Shown: piece after piece, positions 7,919 to 16,115 of the stretch
How the letters are laid out: every line of letters begins with the position of its first letter
How positions within the stretch are numbered: position 1 is the first letter of the stretch
DNA from: Fulvimarina sp.
GTDB taxonomy: Bacteria; Pseudomonadota; Alphaproteobacteria; Rhizobiales; Rhizobiaceae
DNA: 38,488 nucleotides
Assembly: GCA_002700095.1 (NCBI GenBank)
Contig: PACL01000042.1
Span: 1-38,488, forward strand
Direction of reading: 5' to 3'
The notes under the pieces: model-generated
The model's input: the letters and a program-made list of their open reading frames with translations, nothing else
Databases searched by the model: none
Told to the model about the DNA's origin: nothing
Translations under genes and position numbers: made by a program

Positions 7919-9088
7919 TCAGTCGCCATCGAGGGCGGAGAAGCCTGCCGACAGGCCGAGCAGCGGCGACAGCTGGCCCGCGAACTGGCTCTGCAGGCTG
8001 TCCGTGACGATCAGGAGGTAGGTGAGGTTCTGGCGCTTGGGCCCGTCGCCGACGACCTCGGTCAGTGGTGGCTGGAGCTTGCCGAGCGCCATGTCGGCAT
8101 TCTCGAACTCGAACAGGATCGAATCCTTCAGATAGGCCTGAGCCTCGGGCAGGAGGGATGCGACGTCGGAGGCGGTGAAGAGGGTCTGCATCCCGGCGAA
8201 ATTCGCCCGAAGCGAGGCGAGGGCGAGCTCGGAGCGGTGGAACAGGAAGAGCTTCGGCCGGGCAGCCTTCTCGCTCTCGCCCATCGCCGGCTTCAGCCGC
8301 AGGTCGCGGATCGCCTCGAAGCCGTTGATGAAGACGCCGACGATCTCCTTCAGCGAGTCGTCCGCCGTGCGGTAGGCCGGATCGTCGTCGCGAGGATTGG
8401 TCAGGCGTTCGACGATGCCGCCCGTCTCCTTCGCCCAGCCATCCTGGATCGCCTGGCCGAGATGGACGAGATTGCCGGCGATCGCCCGCCCGTAGCGGCA
8501 GCGGAAATCGCCCTGCGGCGTTTCCAGCGTGTCGGCACCGGTGCCGTGGAGCACGTATTCCAGCGCGCCGAGCCCCTGGACGGCGACCGACTTGCCGGCG
8601 AGTTCCTCCGGCGAGGCGGCGCTCTCGTCGCCGTCGGCGAGGATCGCCTGGACCTGCTTCAGCCCGATGCTGCGTCGGTCGGGAAAGAACAGGATGCGCG
8701 CGCCGCGATTGTCTTCCATCACCGGGCCGAACTGCACGAACTCGATCCGCGACCAGGCGTCGACGAGGTGGGCGAAGGCCTCGCGCGCGTCCGTGAGGTT
8801 CTCGCCGGCGGGCAGCTGGCAGAGATCGCCCATCGCCGTGTCGGCTTCCCGCGCCGCGTCGACGAAGGCCGCATAGCCGGGCCGGATGGCTCCGTCGATG
8901 GCATTCCAGACGACGTCGAGCTTCTGCTCCCGTGTCGCTGTCGTCACCTCCGGCGGGCCGCTTTCCTGGGCGGCCGCCGGAAGCTGAAGGCCGAGCAAGG
9001 CCAGTACGGCCGCGATCGTCCTCGCGAGGAGGCGACGAGTGGCGCCGGGGCGCGAGGATCCGGCCGAGCGGGGGAAGAGGAAGGGCAT
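7919..9088 (-). CDS. Imelysin-family protein (second copy)
   Basis: A 389-residue periplasmic protein of the imelysin (Peptidase_M75-like) fold, all helical after a signal peptide (LLARTIAAVLALLGLQLPAAAQ). In canonical imelysins a GxHxxE motif is conserved. Here the equivalent segment reads QGLGALEYVLHGTG, so the histidine is not kept, as is common in the second imelysin of such operons. The ATG overlaps the TGA of the di-haem gene by one base (TGATG), which suggests coupled translation. A longer frame upstream lies inside the di-haem gene and is rejected. The family is linked to iron uptake (IrpA, EfeO-like, algal FEA-like proteins), probably through metal binding rather than proteolysis. 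Confidence 0.9.
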   Translation of the reverse strand: MPFLFPRSAGSSRPGATRRLLARTIAAVLALLGLQLPAAAQESGPPEVTTATREQKLDVVWNAIDGAIRPGYAAFVDAAREADTAMGDLCQLPAGENLTDAREAFAHLVDAWSRIEFVQFGPVMEDNRGARILFFPDRRSIGLKQVQAILADGDESAASPEELAGKSVAVQGLGALEYVLHGTGADTLETPQGDFRCRYGRAIAGNLVHLGQAIQDGWAKETGGIVERLTNPRDDDPAYRTADDSLKEIVGVFINGFEAIRDLRLKPAMGESEKAARPKLFLFHRSELALASLRANFAGMQTLFTASDVASLLPEAQAYLKDSILFEFENADMALGKLQPPLTEVVGDGPKRQNLTYLLIVTDSLQSQFAGQLSPLLGLSAGFSALDGD

Positions 9089-10617
9089 CACAGGGACTCC
9101 AGAAATCGGTGCAGCGCGTCGCGGTCGGCCTTGTCCATGGCGGCATAGGCGTCGCGCGCCGCCTCGGCTTCGCCGCCGTGCCAGAGGATCGCCTCGGCGA
9201 GATTGCGGGCCCGTCCGTCGTGCAGGAACAGGGTGTGGCCGTTCACCGTCTCGGTCAGCCCGATGCCCCACAGCGGCTGCGTCCGCCATTCGCTGCCAGA
9301 GGCGTCGCCCACCGGGCGATGGTCGGCGAGGCCCTCGCCCATGTCGTGCAGGAGGAAGTCGGAATAGGGCCAGATCAGCTGGAAGCGCTGGGCCTTGTCC
9401 GGCGCCGCCTTGGAGGTAACGAATTTCGGCGTGTGGCAGGCGGTGCAGCCGGCGTCATAGAACAGCTTCTTGCCCCGCAGGACCTGCGGGTCGCCGACGT
9501 CGCGGCGGGCGGGAACGGCGAGGTTCTGGGAATAGAAGGTGACGAGGCCGAGGATCGGGTCCGGCGCCTCGACCGCGCCGAGGCGCTCCTGCACGCCGGA
9601 GGGCGCATCGCGGCAGCCGGTCTGGGCGATCGAGCATTCCCCGAAGGCGTCGGTGACCAGCGGCGTCGAGATGCCGATGTCGCCGGAAAACGCCTCGGCG
9701 CTCTGGACCTTGATCGAGGGGGTCGTCGCCTTCCAGCCGAAGCGGCCGAGGACGAGTTCGCCGGTGTCGGGATCGCGCGCCATCGAGGCCTTGCCGGAAA
9801 TGCCGTCGCCATTGGTGTCATTCGGATCGGCATTCGCGAGAATGTCCGCCGGCTCGATCTGCTCGACGAGACCGAGGCCGATCATCGGCGGCGCGACGCG
9901 GGGCGACAGCATGACGTCCTTCGCCATCGGGCCGTAGCCGAGATCCTCGACGGAATAGCTCGGGTGCCGCAGACTGACCACGGTGCCGTCGTGAAGGGTG
10001 ACCGGCTCCTCGCGATAGGTGATCGCCATGCGGCCCTCGGGCTTCAGCCCCTGGACGGCGAAGTTCTGCAACTGGCCGCCATAGGTCGGCTCGGGGATGC
10101 GGCTGACTTCATGGCTGGCGAGCCTCAGCCGTTCCTCCTCGGTCTTCGGCGGCACCGACAGCCGCAGGAACATCGAGACCGCCGGCTCATCTGCTTCGGG
10201 CGGGCGTCCGCGCCCGTCCTTCAGGTGGCAGGACTGGCAGGACCTCGAGTTGAACAGCGGGCCGAGCCCGTCGGACGCCTCGGTGGAGGAGGGTGACGAC
10301 ACCCAGAGCTTGCGGAACAAGGCGTTGCCGAGCTTGAAGCGATCCTCGCCGGCAAAGGTCTGGTTGGCCGAGACCTGGCTGAAGGAATCGCGGTTGACCA
10401 GCTTGGTCGAGGTCGCGCCGCCGGCCTGCATCGCCTCGAACTTTTCCGGCGCGGTGAAATCCCGCGTCGGCTCGGTCACGGCCCGCACGCGCGCGAGATC
10501 CTTCCTGGAAAGATCCTGGCGGACGGGACGATCGATGCCCCAGCTCGCGGAAAGGGGAATTGCGGCCGGCAGAAGGATCATGCCGGTCAGAAGCGTCGCT
10601 TTCGCGGCGAAACGCAT
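9088..10617 (-). CDS. Di-haem cytochrome c oxidoreductase (DHOR family)
   Basis: A 509-residue periplasmic cytochrome. After a signal peptide (about residues 3-24) there are two haem-binding sites, CQSCH at 127-131 and CTACH at 391-395. A distal region includes GRFGWKATTPSIKVQ and LLHDMGEGLADHRPVGDASG, characteristic of the DHOR family often labelled thiol oxidoreductase. The segment DPNDTNGDGISGK looks like a calcium-binding loop. In this operon type it may reduce or oxidise iron next to the imelysins; that is inference from context. I chose the ATG before RFAAKATLL because a GGAG ribosome site lies nine bases upstream, over two more upstream frames (a TTG and an ATG) without good sites. Confidence 0.92.
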   Translation of the reverse strand: MRFAAKATLLTGMILLPAAIPLSASWGIDRPVRQDLSRKDLARVRAVTEPTRDFTAPEKFEAMQAGGATSTKLVNRDSFSQVSANQTFAGEDRFKLGNALFRKLWVSSPSSTEASDGLGPLFNSRSCQSCHLKDGRGRPPEADEPAVSMFLRLSVPPKTEEERLRLASHEVSRIPEPTYGGQLQNFAVQGLKPEGRMAITYREEPVTLHDGTVVSLRHPSYSVEDLGYGPMAKDVMLSPRVAPPMIGLGLVEQIEPADILANADPNDTNGDGISGKASMARDPDTGELVLGRFGWKATTPSIKVQSAEAFSGDIGISTPLVTDAFGECSIAQTGCRDAPSGVQERLGAVEAPDPILGLVTFYSQNLAVPARRDVGDPQVLRGKKLFYDAGCTACHTPKFVTSKAAPDKAQRFQLIWPYSDFLLHDMGEGLADHRPVGDASGSEWRTQPLWGIGLTETVNGHTLFLHDGRARNLAEAILWHGGEAEAARDAYAAMDKADRDALHRFLESL

Positions 10618-10648
10618 GTCTTGCGTCTCCATCCATTGCAACGGCGAA

Positions 10649-10706
10649 AAGGGTCGCCCGGGCGACCCTTCGCATGTCTGGCCTCCGGCCGGCTCGAGGC
10701 CGGCCG
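10649..10706 (-). terminator. Two hairpins between imelysin and di-haem genes (attenuator-like)
   Basis: Within the ~98 nt after the first imelysin stop there are two hairpins in transcription order. The first has 8-bp arms CGGCCGGC/GCCGGCCG and a 5-nt loop (10686-10706). The second is a perfect palindrome with arms AAGGGTCGCCC/GGGCGACCCTT (10649-10670), which on the minus strand runs into TTTT. This resembles a partial terminator or processing site that would let the first gene be made in excess of the rest. Confidence 0.5.
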
Positions 10707-10715
10707 TGCGATGTC

Positions 10716-12002
10716 TTACTGGAAGACCGCCTCGGTATTGTCCAGCGAGTCGGAGCCCTCGATCGAGACGCCGCCGAGCTCGAGGGCGGCGACCGCCCGC
10801 TCGATCGCCCGCGTCTGGGTGACCAGCGCGTCGATGCCGGCCTGGACGCGGGCATTGCCCTCGTCGTTGCCCTCGCCGATCTGCTGGTCGTAAGCCTCAC
10901 CGTTCTCGGCCGCCTTGGCGATCGCCTCGAACTTGCCGACGCTGTCGTCGAGATCGGCACGGATCTCCTTGTCGATGTCCGGCGCCTTGGCGGCGACGAG
11001 GTCGGCGATCGCCGGGCCCTCGATCATCGTGCCGTCCACCCGCTCGTACTGGCCGGTATAGACGTTGCGGATGCCGAGAACGTCGTTCAGATGCGAGACG
11101 TGGGTGTTGTCGGAGAAGCAGTCGTGCTCCTCCTCCGGATCGTGCAACAGGAGGCCGAGCTTCATCCGCTCGCCGGCAAGCTCGCCATAGGAGAGCGAGC
11201 CCATGCCGGTGAGGATCGCCGACAGGCCCTTCGTCGGATCGTCGAGAAGCGCCTTGCGGGCCGCGCCATCGTCCTGCCAGTTGCCGACCATCTCCTGAAG
11301 GTCGGCGACGAGAAGATCGGTCGCCGCACCGAGATACTGGCCGCGGCGGTCGCAATGGCCGCCGGTGCAGGCCTCGCCCTTGGCGTAGTCGGTAAAGGGG
11401 CGCTCGCCGGCGCCGGCCTCGGTGCCGTGGAGATCCTGACCCCAGAGCAGAAATTCGATGGCGTGGTAGCCGGTGGCGACGTTCGCCTCGATGCCGCCGG
11501 CTTCCTGCAGCTTGTCCTGCAAAAGCTCCGGCGTGATCGTCGAGACGTCGATCGTCTCGCCGCCGATGGTGATGCTCTCGTTGGCGATGACGTTGGCGGT
11601 GTAGAGCGTGTTCTCGTCGGACTCGCTGCCATAGCTGTTGTCGACATAGTCGATCAGGCCCTCGTCGAGCGGCCAGGCATTCACCCGGCCCTCCCAGTCG
11701 TCGACCACCGGGTTGCCGAAGCGAAAGGCCTCGGTCTGCTGATAGGCGGGACGGGAGGCGCGCCAGGCCTCGCGCGCGGCCTTCAGGGTCGCCTCGCTGG
11801 GATCGGCGATCAGCGCGTCGGTCGCCTCGTCCAGCTCCTTGGCCTTGGCGAGCGCGTCCTGATAGCCGGCGAGTGCGATGTCGGAATAGGTCTTCAGCAC
11901 GGCTTCCGGCGCCGGGGTCTCGGCCAGAGCGGCGTGATTGGCGCCGATGATCGGCGCTGCGGTCGCAAGCGCGATCGTGAAGGTGCGGGCGAGAATGTTC
12001 AT
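10716..12002 (-). CDS. Imelysin-family iron-uptake protein (IrpA-like)
   Basis: A 428-residue secreted protein and the first gene of the operon. A signal peptide (NILARTFTIALATAAPIIG, cleavage near ALAE) is followed by a helical imelysin domain with the conserved motif GYHAIEFLLWGQD (178-190), which contains the family GxHxxE signature. The region after residue ~205 has two cysteines (EACTGGHCDRRG) and later DCFSDNTHVSHLNDV with a putative metal- or substrate-binding histidine. The ATG has a strong GGAGGAG ribosome site; the open frame beyond it is non-coding leader. Members of this family are induced by iron starvation in several bacteria, which agrees with the Irr-like operator in front of it. 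Confidence 0.93.
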   Translation of the reverse strand: MNILARTFTIALATAAPIIGANHAALAETPAPEAVLKTYSDIALAGYQDALAKAKELDEATDALIADPSEATLKAAREAWRASRPAYQQTEAFRFGNPVVDDWEGRVNAWPLDEGLIDYVDNSYGSESDENTLYTANVIANESITIGGETIDVSTITPELLQDKLQEAGGIEANVATGYHAIEFLLWGQDLHGTEAGAGERPFTDYAKGEACTGGHCDRRGQYLGAATDLLVADLQEMVGNWQDDGAARKALLDDPTKGLSAILTGMGSLSYGELAGERMKLGLLLHDPEEEHDCFSDNTHVSHLNDVLGIRNVYTGQYERVDGTMIEGPAIADLVAAKAPDIDKEIRADLDDSVGKFEAIAKAAENGEAYDQQIGEGNDEGNARVQAGIDALVTQTRAIERAVAALELGGVSIEGSDSLDNTEAVFQ

Positions 12003-12081
12003 GGCGAAAGGTCTCCTCCCGGGCGCTTGACGCGTCCAGTAATCGATGAGGCGGGATGAGCGATGACGCTGCGGATAATCT

Positions 12082-12110
12082 TGGCTAAGCGGGTCAAGTT
12101 TGTCTGTCAA
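12082..12110 (-). promoter_or_regulatory. Candidate promoter of the imelysin operon
   Basis: On the minus strand a perfect -35 hexamer TTGACA (12105-12110) is followed after 17 bases by TAGCCA, a weak -10 (12082-12087). This would give a leader of roughly 75 nt. The -10 is poor, so assistance by an activator bound at the adjacent repeats is plausible. Confidence 0.45.
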
Positions 12111-12124
12111 CCGCGCCAGCAAAG

Positions 12125-12162
12125 ATTGGAATCGATCCAACTTTGTTTGGAATCGTTCGAAT
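12125..12162. promoter_or_regulatory. Tandem operator resembling an Irr (ICE) box
   Basis: Two near-palindromes, ATTGGAATCGATCCAAC (12125-12141) and TTTGGAATCGTTCGAAT (12146-12162), share TTGGAATCG and start exactly 21 bp apart, i.e. on the same face of the helix. The second differs from the published alphaproteobacterial iron-control element TTTAGAA-N3-TTCTAAA at three of fourteen defined bases; the first is a poorer match. They lie about 15 bp upstream of the candidate -35. In the remaining gap up to phnN (12163-12305) I see nothing clear, apart from a GC-rich patch that may fold at the phnN end. Confidence 0.5.
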
Positions 12163-12305
12163 AGTGGAAGCACTTGTGGATCAGCTGTTTGCTTCGACCA
12201 AGATCGCAGGCCGCGGGTTTGGACACGGCTGCCTGCCGGAACCGCGGCACGACGAACGTTCGGCCGAAAGGCTATGGCAGCGGGGTAGGGCGACCCTTGT
12301 GCGGG

Positions 12306-12899
12306 CTATTGCCGCTTCGGCGTGCAGGACTCCAGAAACGCGATGAACCGTCCTAGTCCCTCTGCCACCGGCCCCGAATTGTCGATCTCCGCCACGCGCC
12401 AGAGGGTTCGCGGCAGGTCCAGCGGTGCTTCGCGGCGGGCGCGTTCGACGGCCGCGGTGCGATCCTCGCGGCCGCGCCTGACGATGCGCTCGACGAGCAG
12501 CTGCTCGGCGACGACGACATGGGCGACGGCCACTTGCGGGAACACCGCCGCCGCATCGCCGATCTGGCGCCGGGAGATGTTGGCGATCACCGTCTGGCCG
12601 TTGGCGATCCGGGTGAGCAGGGAGACGTCGAGGCCGTAGCCGAGGCCGTGCGCTCGCCAGCAGAGGGCGAAGTCCCGCGCCTCCTGCCGGCGCGCGAATT
12701 CCGCCTCGTCGATCTCGGCGTGGTCTTCGGCATCGCGATCGGCGGTCCTCGTGACGAAGCGCCGGGCGAAGTGGAAGCCGTCGTCGCCGGCGAAGTGGCT
12801 TGCCGCAAGGCGGATCAGCGTGTCCTTGCCGGCGCCGCTCGGCCCGACCACGGCGACGAAGGTGCCGAGGGACGGCTGATCCTGCCCGTCAGGCGACAC
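12306..12899 (-). CDS. phnN: Ribose 1,5-bisphosphate phosphokinase PhnN
   Basis: A 197-residue cytosolic kinase that phosphorylates ribose 1,5-bisphosphate to PRPP, the last step in recovering the sugar carrier of the C-P lyase pathway. It resembles guanylate kinase: the P-loop is GPSGAGKDT (19-27), followed by FARRFVTRTADRDAEDH, the family's counterpart of the GMP-binding loop. The later segment RIVRRGREDR is the lid arginine region. Its start overlaps the phnM end by 11 nt, so it is the last gene of the phnC-D-E-M-N series. The next gene starts after a 303-nt gap with its own promoter. Confidence 0.93.
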   Translation of the reverse strand: MSPDGQDQPSLGTFVAVVGPSGAGKDTLIRLAASHFAGDDGFHFARRFVTRTADRDAEDHAEIDEAEFARRQEARDFALCWRAHGLGYGLDVSLLTRIANGQTVIANISRRQIGDAAAVFPQVAVAHVVVAEQLLVERIVRRGREDRTAAVERARREAPLDLPRTLWRVAEIDNSGPVAEGLGRFIAFLESCTPKRQ

Positions 12900-14028
12900 G
12901 GCGGCCAGCCCGGTAGACGCTGGCGACGATGGGCGGGCGCTCCGGCCTGTCGGCGCGCACCCGGACGAGGTCCGCCCGCTTGCCGACGGCGATCTCGCCC
13001 CGGTCGGCGAGGCCCGCGGCCTTCGCCGGATTGGCGCTGACGAGGCGGATCGCGGCCGGAAGGTCGAGCGTGCCGTCCCGCGCCAGGAGGAACGCCGCCT
13101 GCAGCATCGAGAACGGAATGTAGTCCGAGGACAGAATGTCGAGATGGCCGATCAAAAGCAGGTCGTGGGCAGCGACGTTGCCGGAATGGGAGCCGCCGCG
13201 CACGATGTTCGGCGCGCCCATCAGGACACCCAGCCCGGCCGCATGCGACGCCTCGGCGGCCTCCGGCGTGGTGGGGAATTCGGCGATCGTCGTGCCGAGC
13301 GCGATCGCCTCCTCGACATGGCCTAGGGTCGCGTCGTCATGCGAGGCGAGGGCGATGCCGCGGGCGCGGGCGGCGGCGGAGATCGCCCGCCGCGACGGCC
13401 CGCTGTTCGCCTCGGACTCGGCGATCCGGCGCTTGGTGAAGCGATCGAACTCCTCGTCCGAGAGCGCCTTCTTCTTCTGGTAGTAAGTCCGGTAGGTGTC
13501 GTAGCTGACGAACTGGCGCTGGCCGGGGGCGTGATCCATCAGCGAGGCGAGCCGCACCCGTGGGTTCTTCGACAGGCGCTCGAAGCCCTCGACGGCATCC
13601 GGAGCGGAGACCTCGCAGCGCAGGTGGATGAAGTGCTCTGCCCGGGTCTCGTCGGTCGCCGCCGCCTCGGCGATGACGTTCGACAGCTTCTCCATCGTGT
13701 CGACGGTCAGCGTCGCATCCTCGTCGGTGCCGACGCGGATGGCGTCGAAGACGGTGGTGATGCCGGAGGCGGCGATCTGGGCATCGTGCGTCTGGAGCGC
13801 CGCGAACATGTCCCAGAACACCTTCGGCCGGGGCATGAAATGCGTCTCGATGTGATCGGTATGGAGCTCGACGAGGCCGGGGATCAGCGTGTCGCCGCCG
13901 AGATCCTCGCCGGTGGCCGGACCCCTGCCGATGGCGGCGATGCGGCCGTCACGGATGACGACATGGCCGTCGATCGCCTCGTCGGCAAGGACGATGCGGG
14001 CGTTGGAGAGGATCGTTTCGGCGGACAT
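12889..14028 (-). CDS. phnM: RPnTP diphosphohydrolase PhnM
   Basis: A 379-residue amidohydrolase-superfamily enzyme that removes pyrophosphate from ribose 1-methylphosphonate 5-triphosphate, giving the substrate of the C-P lyase core. Metal ligands are visible in ELHTDHIETH (H56, H59, H63 region), in LASHDDAT and in GAPNIVRGGSHSGNV, which is close to invariant in PhnM. The length matches the family (about 378). It follows phnE with a 58-nt gap and overlaps phnN by 11 nt. The chosen ATG gives the usual opening of ten residues before RIVLADE. Confidence 0.95.
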   Translation of the reverse strand: MSAETILSNARIVLADEAIDGHVVIRDGRIAAIGRGPATGEDLGGDTLIPGLVELHTDHIETHFMPRPKVFWDMFAALQTHDAQIAASGITTVFDAIRVGTDEDATLTVDTMEKLSNVIAEAAATDETRAEHFIHLRCEVSAPDAVEGFERLSKNPRVRLASLMDHAPGQRQFVSYDTYRTYYQKKKALSDEEFDRFTKRRIAESEANSGPSRRAISAAARARGIALASHDDATLGHVEEAIALGTTIAEFPTTPEAAEASHAAGLGVLMGAPNIVRGGSHSGNVAAHDLLLIGHLDILSSDYIPFSMLQAAFLLARDGTLDLPAAIRLVSANPAKAAGLADRGEIAVGKRADLVRVRADRPERPPIVASVYRAGRRVA

Positions 14029-14086
14029 CGATGGACTTTCGGAAGGCGAGGCGGGCAGGCGGCCCGGTTGGCGGGAACGAGTGCCC

Positions 14087-14929
14087 TCAGGTGACGAACT
14101 TGCGCAGCTGCTGGGACAGAAGATCGGTGATGACGACGGTCGCCACGATGATCAGGAGGATCGCCGATGCCTCCGGATAGTAGAAGCCGCGCACCGATTC
14201 GAACAGCACCTGGCCGATGCCGCCGGCGCCGATGACGCCGAGGATCGTCGCGGTCCGCACATTCGTCTCGAGCCGGTAGAGCGTGTAGGAGACCCAGAGC
14301 GGCAGCACCTGCGGGATGACGCCGAAGACGACCTCCTGGATGCGCGTCGCGCCGGTCGAGCGGATGCCCTCGACGGGGCGGGGATCGATCGACTCGACTG
14401 CCTCGGAAAACAGCTTCGCCATGATGCCGGTGTTGTGGATGAACAGAGCCATGACGCCGGCGAAGGGGCCGAGGCCGACGGCGACGACGAACAGCACTGC
14501 CCAGACCACCTCGTGGATCGCCCGGAAGAAATCCATCAGCCGACGGCAGGGATGCAGCACCCACCAGGGCACCATGTTGTGAGCGCACAGGATGCCGAAC
14601 GGGATCGACACGATCAGCGACAGGAACGTTCCCCACACCGCGATCTGGACGGTGACGATCATCTCGTGGACGTAATAGCGCCAGTCGCCGAAATCGGGAC
14701 GCAGGAACCCCGAGGCATATTCCGCCATGTTGGCGGAATCGGTGAACAGGAACGTCCAGCGCCCCATCTCGGCTGGGCCCCAGCTGATCGCGAGGGCCCC
14801 GATCACGCCGGCGAGGATCACCAGGTTCCAGGCGGAGCGGGACCAGTCGCGGCCGGCATTGATGTCGGATGCCTTCGCCGCAGGGGCGACGGCCCTGTCG
14901 CCTGCGAGGCTTTCGCTCGTCGTGCTCAT
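14087..14929 (-). CDS. phnE: Phosphonate ABC transporter permease PhnE
   Basis: A 280-residue inner-membrane permease that pairs with PhnC and PhnD to import phosphonates and possibly phosphate esters. It has about six membrane segments. A long first periplasmic loop (YASGFLRPDFGDWRYY) is typical of PhnE, and the cytoplasmic coupling loop is GIRSTGATRIQEVVFG-VIPQ. There is only one permease gene, so the channel is presumably a homodimer. It is separated from phnD by 116 nt holding a strong hairpin, which should lower its expression relative to the binding protein. Confidence 0.95.
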   Translation of the reverse strand: MSTTSESLAGDRAVAPAAKASDINAGRDWSRSAWNLVILAGVIGALAISWGPAEMGRWTFLFTDSANMAEYASGFLRPDFGDWRYYVHEMIVTVQIAVWGTFLSLIVSIPFGILCAHNMVPWWVLHPCRRLMDFFRAIHEVVWAVLFVVAVGLGPFAGVMALFIHNTGIMAKLFSEAVESIDPRPVEGIRSTGATRIQEVVFGVIPQVLPLWVSYTLYRLETNVRTATILGVIGAGGIGQVLFESVRGFYYPEASAILLIIVATVVITDLLSQQLRKFVT

Positions 14930-14967
14930 GTCAGGTTTCCGCGGTTGCCTCGGACATTCTCGTCAAA

Positions 14968-14997
14968 ACGGCTGGCCGCCCCGTGGCGGCCAGCCGT
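14968..14997 (-). terminator. Intrinsic terminator/attenuator between phnD and phnE
   Basis: A perfect 13-bp stem (ACGGCTGGCCGCC/GGCGGCCAGCCGT) with a 4-nt loop is followed on the minus strand by TTTTG. Placed straight after a binding-protein gene and before the permease gene, it fits the common partial terminator that keeps binding protein in excess. Confidence 0.7.
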
Positions 14998-15045
14998 CGC
15001 GTCAGGTCTGCGGCCTGCGAGGGCCACGACACCTGCCGGGCCGGA

Positions 15046-16056
15046 TCAGGCGCCCGACTTCGTCTCGTTGGCGTCGATCTGCTTCTGGTACTCGGCCTTC
15101 TGGGCCTGGAGCTTCTCGATCTCGGCTGTCTTGGTGGCCTCGTCCTTGTTGGCATCCGCCTTGATCTGGCCGATCTGCTTCTCGACTTCCATCACGCGGA
15201 TCGGCAGCAGCTGATCGTTGGTGGACTTCCTGAACGGCGCCCATTCGAGGCCGGCAAGGACTTCCTTCTCGGCGGCAGCGTCGCCCTTGGAATTCTCGGT
15301 GCCGTAGTTGAGGACGAAGTCCTCGATCTTCTGACGGGCCTCGGCGTCGACCTTGTTGGAGATGACCAGCGGGTCGGACGGGATCAGCGGCGACTTCCAG
15401 ATGATCTTGATCTTCTTGAAGGCTTCCGGCTGGTTCTTTTCGATCAGCGCGAGGTTCTCGGTGTTGTTCGCAGCCGCGTCGACCTGGCCGTTGGCGACGG
15501 CCATGGCGTTGGTCTCGTGATTGGCGTTGGTCACCGTCTTGAAGCATTCCTTCGGATCGACGCCGTTCTGGGCGAAGACGAAGGTCATCGGGACGAGATA
15601 GCCCGAGGTGGAGTTCGGATCGCCGAGGCCGAAGTTCAGCGTCTTGTCGCACGTCAGGAGGTCATCGAGCGAAGTAAGCTTGGAATCGGCCGGAGCGAGG
15701 ATCAGCGACCAGTAGCCAGGGCTTCCGTCGAGGGCGACGGTCTGGGCGAAGATCGAGCCGTCGGCACGATCGACGGCTTCCATCGCCGACTTGTTGCCGT
15801 ACCAGGCGAGCTGGACTTTGCCGAAGCGCATGCCCTCGATGACGCCGGCATAGTCGGAGGCGAAGAACGGCTTGATGGTGAGGCCCGTCTGCTCGGCCAT
15901 GTCGGCGAGGAACGGCTCCCACTTCGGGCGCAGGTTCTGCTGGCTCTCGGTGGAGATGATGCCGAAATTGACTTCCTGGCTGTCCTGGGCGACGGCCGGG
16001 GCGGTGAGCGAGAGCGCGACCGTGGCGGCCGCGACGACTTTCGAGAAGAGCTTCAT
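15046..16056 (-). CDS. phnD: Phosphonate ABC transporter binding protein PhnD
   Basis: A 336-residue periplasmic binding protein. The signal peptide is MKLFSKVVAAATVALSLTAP with cleavage near VAQ. The body shows the PhnD/TctC-type opening VNFGIISTESQQNLRPKWEP, the helix-dipole motif FASDYAGVIEGMRFGKVQLAW, and TVALDGSPGYWSLIL. The C-terminal ~50 residues are a charged helix (EKQIGQIKADANKDEATKTA), similar to the dimerising tail of E. coli PhnD. The frame is open upstream, but the ATG at MKLFSK has an AGGGA ribosome site and starts the signal peptide. It follows phnC after 59 nt. Confidence 0.95.
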   Translation of the reverse strand: MKLFSKVVAAATVALSLTAPAVAQDSQEVNFGIISTESQQNLRPKWEPFLADMAEQTGLTIKPFFASDYAGVIEGMRFGKVQLAWYGNKSAMEAVDRADGSIFAQTVALDGSPGYWSLILAPADSKLTSLDDLLTCDKTLNFGLGDPNSTSGYLVPMTFVFAQNGVDPKECFKTVTNANHETNAMAVANGQVDAAANNTENLALIEKNQPEAFKKIKIIWKSPLIPSDPLVISNKVDAEARQKIEDFVLNYGTENSKGDAAAEKEVLAGLEWAPFRKSTNDQLLPIRVMEVEKQIGQIKADANKDEATKTAEIEKLQAQKAEYQKQIDANETKSGA

Positions 16057-16115
16057 GGGTTTGGTTTCCCTGTTGGTGGTCTCGTGGATGCTCGACGTCC
16101 GGCCCGCGCTTTTCG

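Noticed and set aside
7877..10296. Long plus-strand frames opposite the imelysin and di-haem genes
   Set aside because: They mirror the codon pattern of the real minus-strand genes, and their translations show no family motifs.
12289..12299. Second copy of AAGGGTCGCCC found in the imelysin operon palindrome
   Set aside because: Only 11 bases, no second arm of comparable quality, and likely by chance in GC-rich DNA; not counted as a dispersed repeat.
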